Of a DNA stretch of 64,000 nt, positions 61,229 through 64,000 are shown piece by piece. The notes below the pieces were generated by a model that ran no database searches, was not told where the DNA came from, and saw only the letters and a list, made by a program, of their open reading frames with translations. This DNA is from Nipponacmea schrenckii (taxonomy: Eukaryota; Mollusca; Gastropoda; Lottiidae). A program made the translations under genes and the position numbers. Numbering within the stretch: position 1 is the first letter of the stretch; every line of letters starts with the position of its first letter. The stretch lies in NCBI GenBank assembly GCA_030562195.1, contig CM060200.1:13206001-13270000 (forward strand), written 5' to 3'.

Positions 61229-61372
61229 TTCCTCTTTTAGTCCAAGTTATTGTCCTCTTTTAGTCCAAGTTATTGTCCTCTTTTAGTCCAAGTTATTGTC
61301 CTCTTTCAGTCCAAGTTATTGTCCTCTTTTAGTCCAAGTTATTGTCCTCTTATAGTCCAAGTTTTTTTAACT
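61229..61372. repeat. 23-bp tandem repeat
   Basis: Six copies of cctcttttagtccaagttat plus tgt. The first five are almost identical and the sixth ends in a T-run. Confidence 0.92.
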
Positions 61373-62527
61373 CAATTAATCATTAATAGTGTTCACACCT
61401 CATTGTCAAAATTTGAGGGTTCTAGTGTGTGTGTTTATTTATTTTTCAAAGTTAAAATGATGAAAAGAATATAGCTTATATAGAAACAGAAAGTACAATT
61501 TTTATTTTGGGGTATTTTTGAACCAATTTTGCAATTTTCATGCATTTCATGTACTTCTGAAGATTATTTACATATATTCAAAACCAAAATCAACCTCTGG
61601 AAATGGAGAATCAAGGCCTTTAAAGAATATCATTTTATGCTTTGTTGTTTGTTGTCCCTATTTTTGTTTACATAATATTGACTTCGAACCACAATATGAA
61701 ATAGGGAATGTCTTCACAGTCCCTATTATATTTTCTAAAATATCATTCAAATAATCATTAACATATATCTATAAATATGCACTTAATGTATGATCAATTG
61801 AATAGGGAATTTCTTCACAGAAATCTCTCAATTCCTTAAAGATGACATACCAAATGGAAAATCATCTTTTCCTATTCAAAATTCTATTTAAAATGGCTTC
61901 AATTCAATTTTATTTATTTTTAATTTTAAGTTTTAAAGCTAATATACAGAATAATGCTTAAATTTATTTCAACTTTGCTGCTTATTGCATTAGAATAATG
62001 TTTTAAGAGATAATTCTATTTTGAGATCATAATTTATCAGGGACTGTCTCTTTAACAGGTAGCTAGCTTGTTTAACAGTTCAATGATTATTCACAATATC
62101 AATAATCTGTATCAATACTAGCCAATACAATACCCTTATAATCTTCTATTTCAATAGAATGTCAATGCACATACAATTAGACTTTTCTTTACAATTTTTA
62201 TAGTCCTTGCTTTTTATTCTTTTCAATATGCGATATAATTAGAGACATGCATTTGATTATCAATAAAAGCTTGTAGTTGATCTTTATATAAAATATGACA
62301 ATATTATCAATATTTATCCAACCGTATTATACTAATCAATGTAATTTTTAATTTAAAATTTCCCTAACCTTAGTGATCTCTTAATTGATTTTTTCTCTCA
62401 TTTCACAAAATATTGAAAATTTCAATAGCACGCCATATTTTTATCTTAAATTGTACCTCCATAAAATCATATTTTCAAATAATAAATGTTTTTTTATATT
62501 GCAAACAGACAATCTAAGACTCTTAAA
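61373..62527. other. No gene seen
   Basis: AT-rich sequence. The 78-residue open frame at 61,518-61,754 has no recognisable motif and no splice or homology support. Confidence 0.4.
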
Positions 62528-63000
62528 TAGTTGTCAATTGTAGAGTGATATAAAAATACCACTGTTAAAATGGTGTTCAAAACAACAATTGTAGAGTGAT
62601 ATAGACATTAAAGTGCTAGAAATATCACTGTTAAAATGGTGCTCAATACATGAATTGTAGAGTGATATAGAAATACCACTGTTAAAATTGTGCTTCATAG
62701 AAATACCACTATTAATATAGTGCTCATTTCATCAATTGTAGAGTGATATAGAAATACCACTGTTAAAATGGTGCTCAATACATCAATTTGTAGAGTGATA
62801 CAGAAATACCACTCTAAAAATTGTGCTTCATAGAAATACCACTATTAATATAGTGCTCATTTCATCAATTGTAGAGTGATATAGAAATACCACTATCAAT
62901 ATAGTGTTTATTTCGTCAATTGTAGAGTGATATAGAAGTACCACTGTTAAAATGGTGCTCAATACATCAATTGTAGAGCGATATAGAAATACCACAAAAT
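62528..63000 (-). repeat. 51-bp satellite array, locus 2 (inverted)
   Basis: About nine copies of the same unit as 49,185-49,690 in reverse complement: caattgtagagtgatataga, aataccactgttaaaatggt, gctcaatacat. Some copies are truncated (ttgtgcttcatagaaatacc). The array is flanked by unrelated sequence on both sides. Confidence 0.92.
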
Positions 63001-64000
63001 GAAACTCTGTAAACAATGTGGATGGACAGTAGACCAATCAATAAATATCTTACCTCAACCATACTTGACTTTACAAACTGAAAACCAATAATGTATAATC
63101 TCCCTTACAAAAAACTCTTCCCTAAACTGTTTTTATTTACGTCTTATTAAAAAATATTATTCATTATGTATTTAAACTGCCTAAGGGTAAATACAATCTA
63201 GTTTTAAATAAATAATACTTGATACATCACAGCTGTGAAAGGACCAAAGTCATAAAACAATTAAGTCAAGTTTTGTAGGCGTGTTTGATTTAAGTGGTTT
63301 GTACTTTATTTGTTACAAATTTGAAAATTTGACTTATATATGTATTCCCTTGCTTAACATATGAGTAAGAATGAACAATGCAATGAGTAATTTTCTTTAG
63401 GGGGCACTGTCTCAAATGTAAAGCTTGCATTTTGAATCTCAACCCCAACTGTTGTTCCGCAATTAATTCAGTCTACCCCTATTAATTCAGTCTACCCCTA
63501 TTTATACTCTACTCTATCTCTACTCTTCAGACTAGTCCCTTCAGTGACATGATGTGTGTTAGCAACATTTGGTTTTGGGTCTGAAACTTTAGAAATAAGG
63601 CCTAGCTATTAAGAACAAAATTCCTTTCTGTAGAATGAAATGAAAGTAAATTTTTTAACTCAACTAATCCAGAAAATACATGACTAAATTTATGTTGCTA
63701 CAATCATACTTACAACCAATGATGATCAAGTGTAATAGAGATTTATAAAATTAGCCTAACCCCTAGTAACACTGTTCAGTATAAGAATCTGGTTCACCTT
63801 CAATCAGTGCAGAGAATAAATACTATTGCAATTATAATACAATTTTGAATCCTTCATAGTATTTCTCACATTCCTAACTCAAAGATACAAGACTTTAACA
63901 CATAGAGGTGGTAATATCTAAACCAACAAAATTAAGAAACATGTGTCTTAAGCAGTCAAGTTACCCAAGTTGAAATTATATTTCATTAATTTATTATAGT
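63001..64000. other. No gene seen
   Basis: No exon was recognised. A short direct duplication, attaattcagtctacccct, occurs at about 63,462-63,500. Confidence 0.4.

Noticed and set aside
63020..63060. Possible untranslated first exon of the receptor (minus-strand gag/gtaaga at about 63,048)
   Set aside because: A single donor-like match is expected by chance in this much AT-rich DNA, and another candidate exists near 60,733; no evidence favours either.

Overview
This window is animal nuclear DNA: AT-rich, with GT-AG introns, long gene-poor stretches, many minisatellites and short interspersed repeats. The protein set fits a lophotrochozoan invertebrate, most likely a mollusc. That placement is an inference from gene content and architecture, not from a search.

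Layout. Positions 1-17,479 hold no recognisable gene; they carry a 25-bp array, a 2.3-kb array built from a 37-bp unit, and a full-length tRNA-derived SINE. A five-exon GH56 hyaluronidase lies on the minus strand (17,480-21,285). It is divergent from the twelve-exon FARSA gene on the plus strand (cytosolic phenylalanyl-tRNA synthetase alpha, 21,960-30,116). GCAT follows as one uninterrupted plus-strand ORF (mitochondrial glycine C-acetyltransferase, 31,265-32,557). The nineteen-exon NOL10 gene is on the minus strand, converging on GCAT (33,842-41,778). Upstream of it on the same strand is a sixteen-coding-exon class I cytokine receptor with the layout of gp130 (45,085-54,585). From 55 kb to 64 kb there is no gene, only arrays, including a 2.9-kb one with 25-bp units.

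All five gene models were assembled exon by exon. Every coding junction keeps frame and uses GT-AG, giving 494, 496, 430, 688 and 995 residues. The genes do not form one pathway: FARSA and NOL10 are housekeeping (translation, ribosome biogenesis), GCAT is mitochondrial threonine/glycine metabolism, the hyaluronidase is secreted, and the receptor should signal through JAK/STAT.

The most unusual signals are in the repeats. In two unrelated genes (hyaluronidase and NOL10) the tandem array in an intron is made of copies of the 5' edge of the downstream exon together with its splice acceptor. A SINE family is present as full-length copies with target-site duplications and also as insertions of only 33-39 bp of its 3' tail, still flanked by 12-16-bp perfect duplications. 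A 51-bp satellite unit occurs at two places about 13 kb apart in opposite orientation. The receptor keeps a YxxQ STAT-docking motif but has a degenerate WSXWS box.
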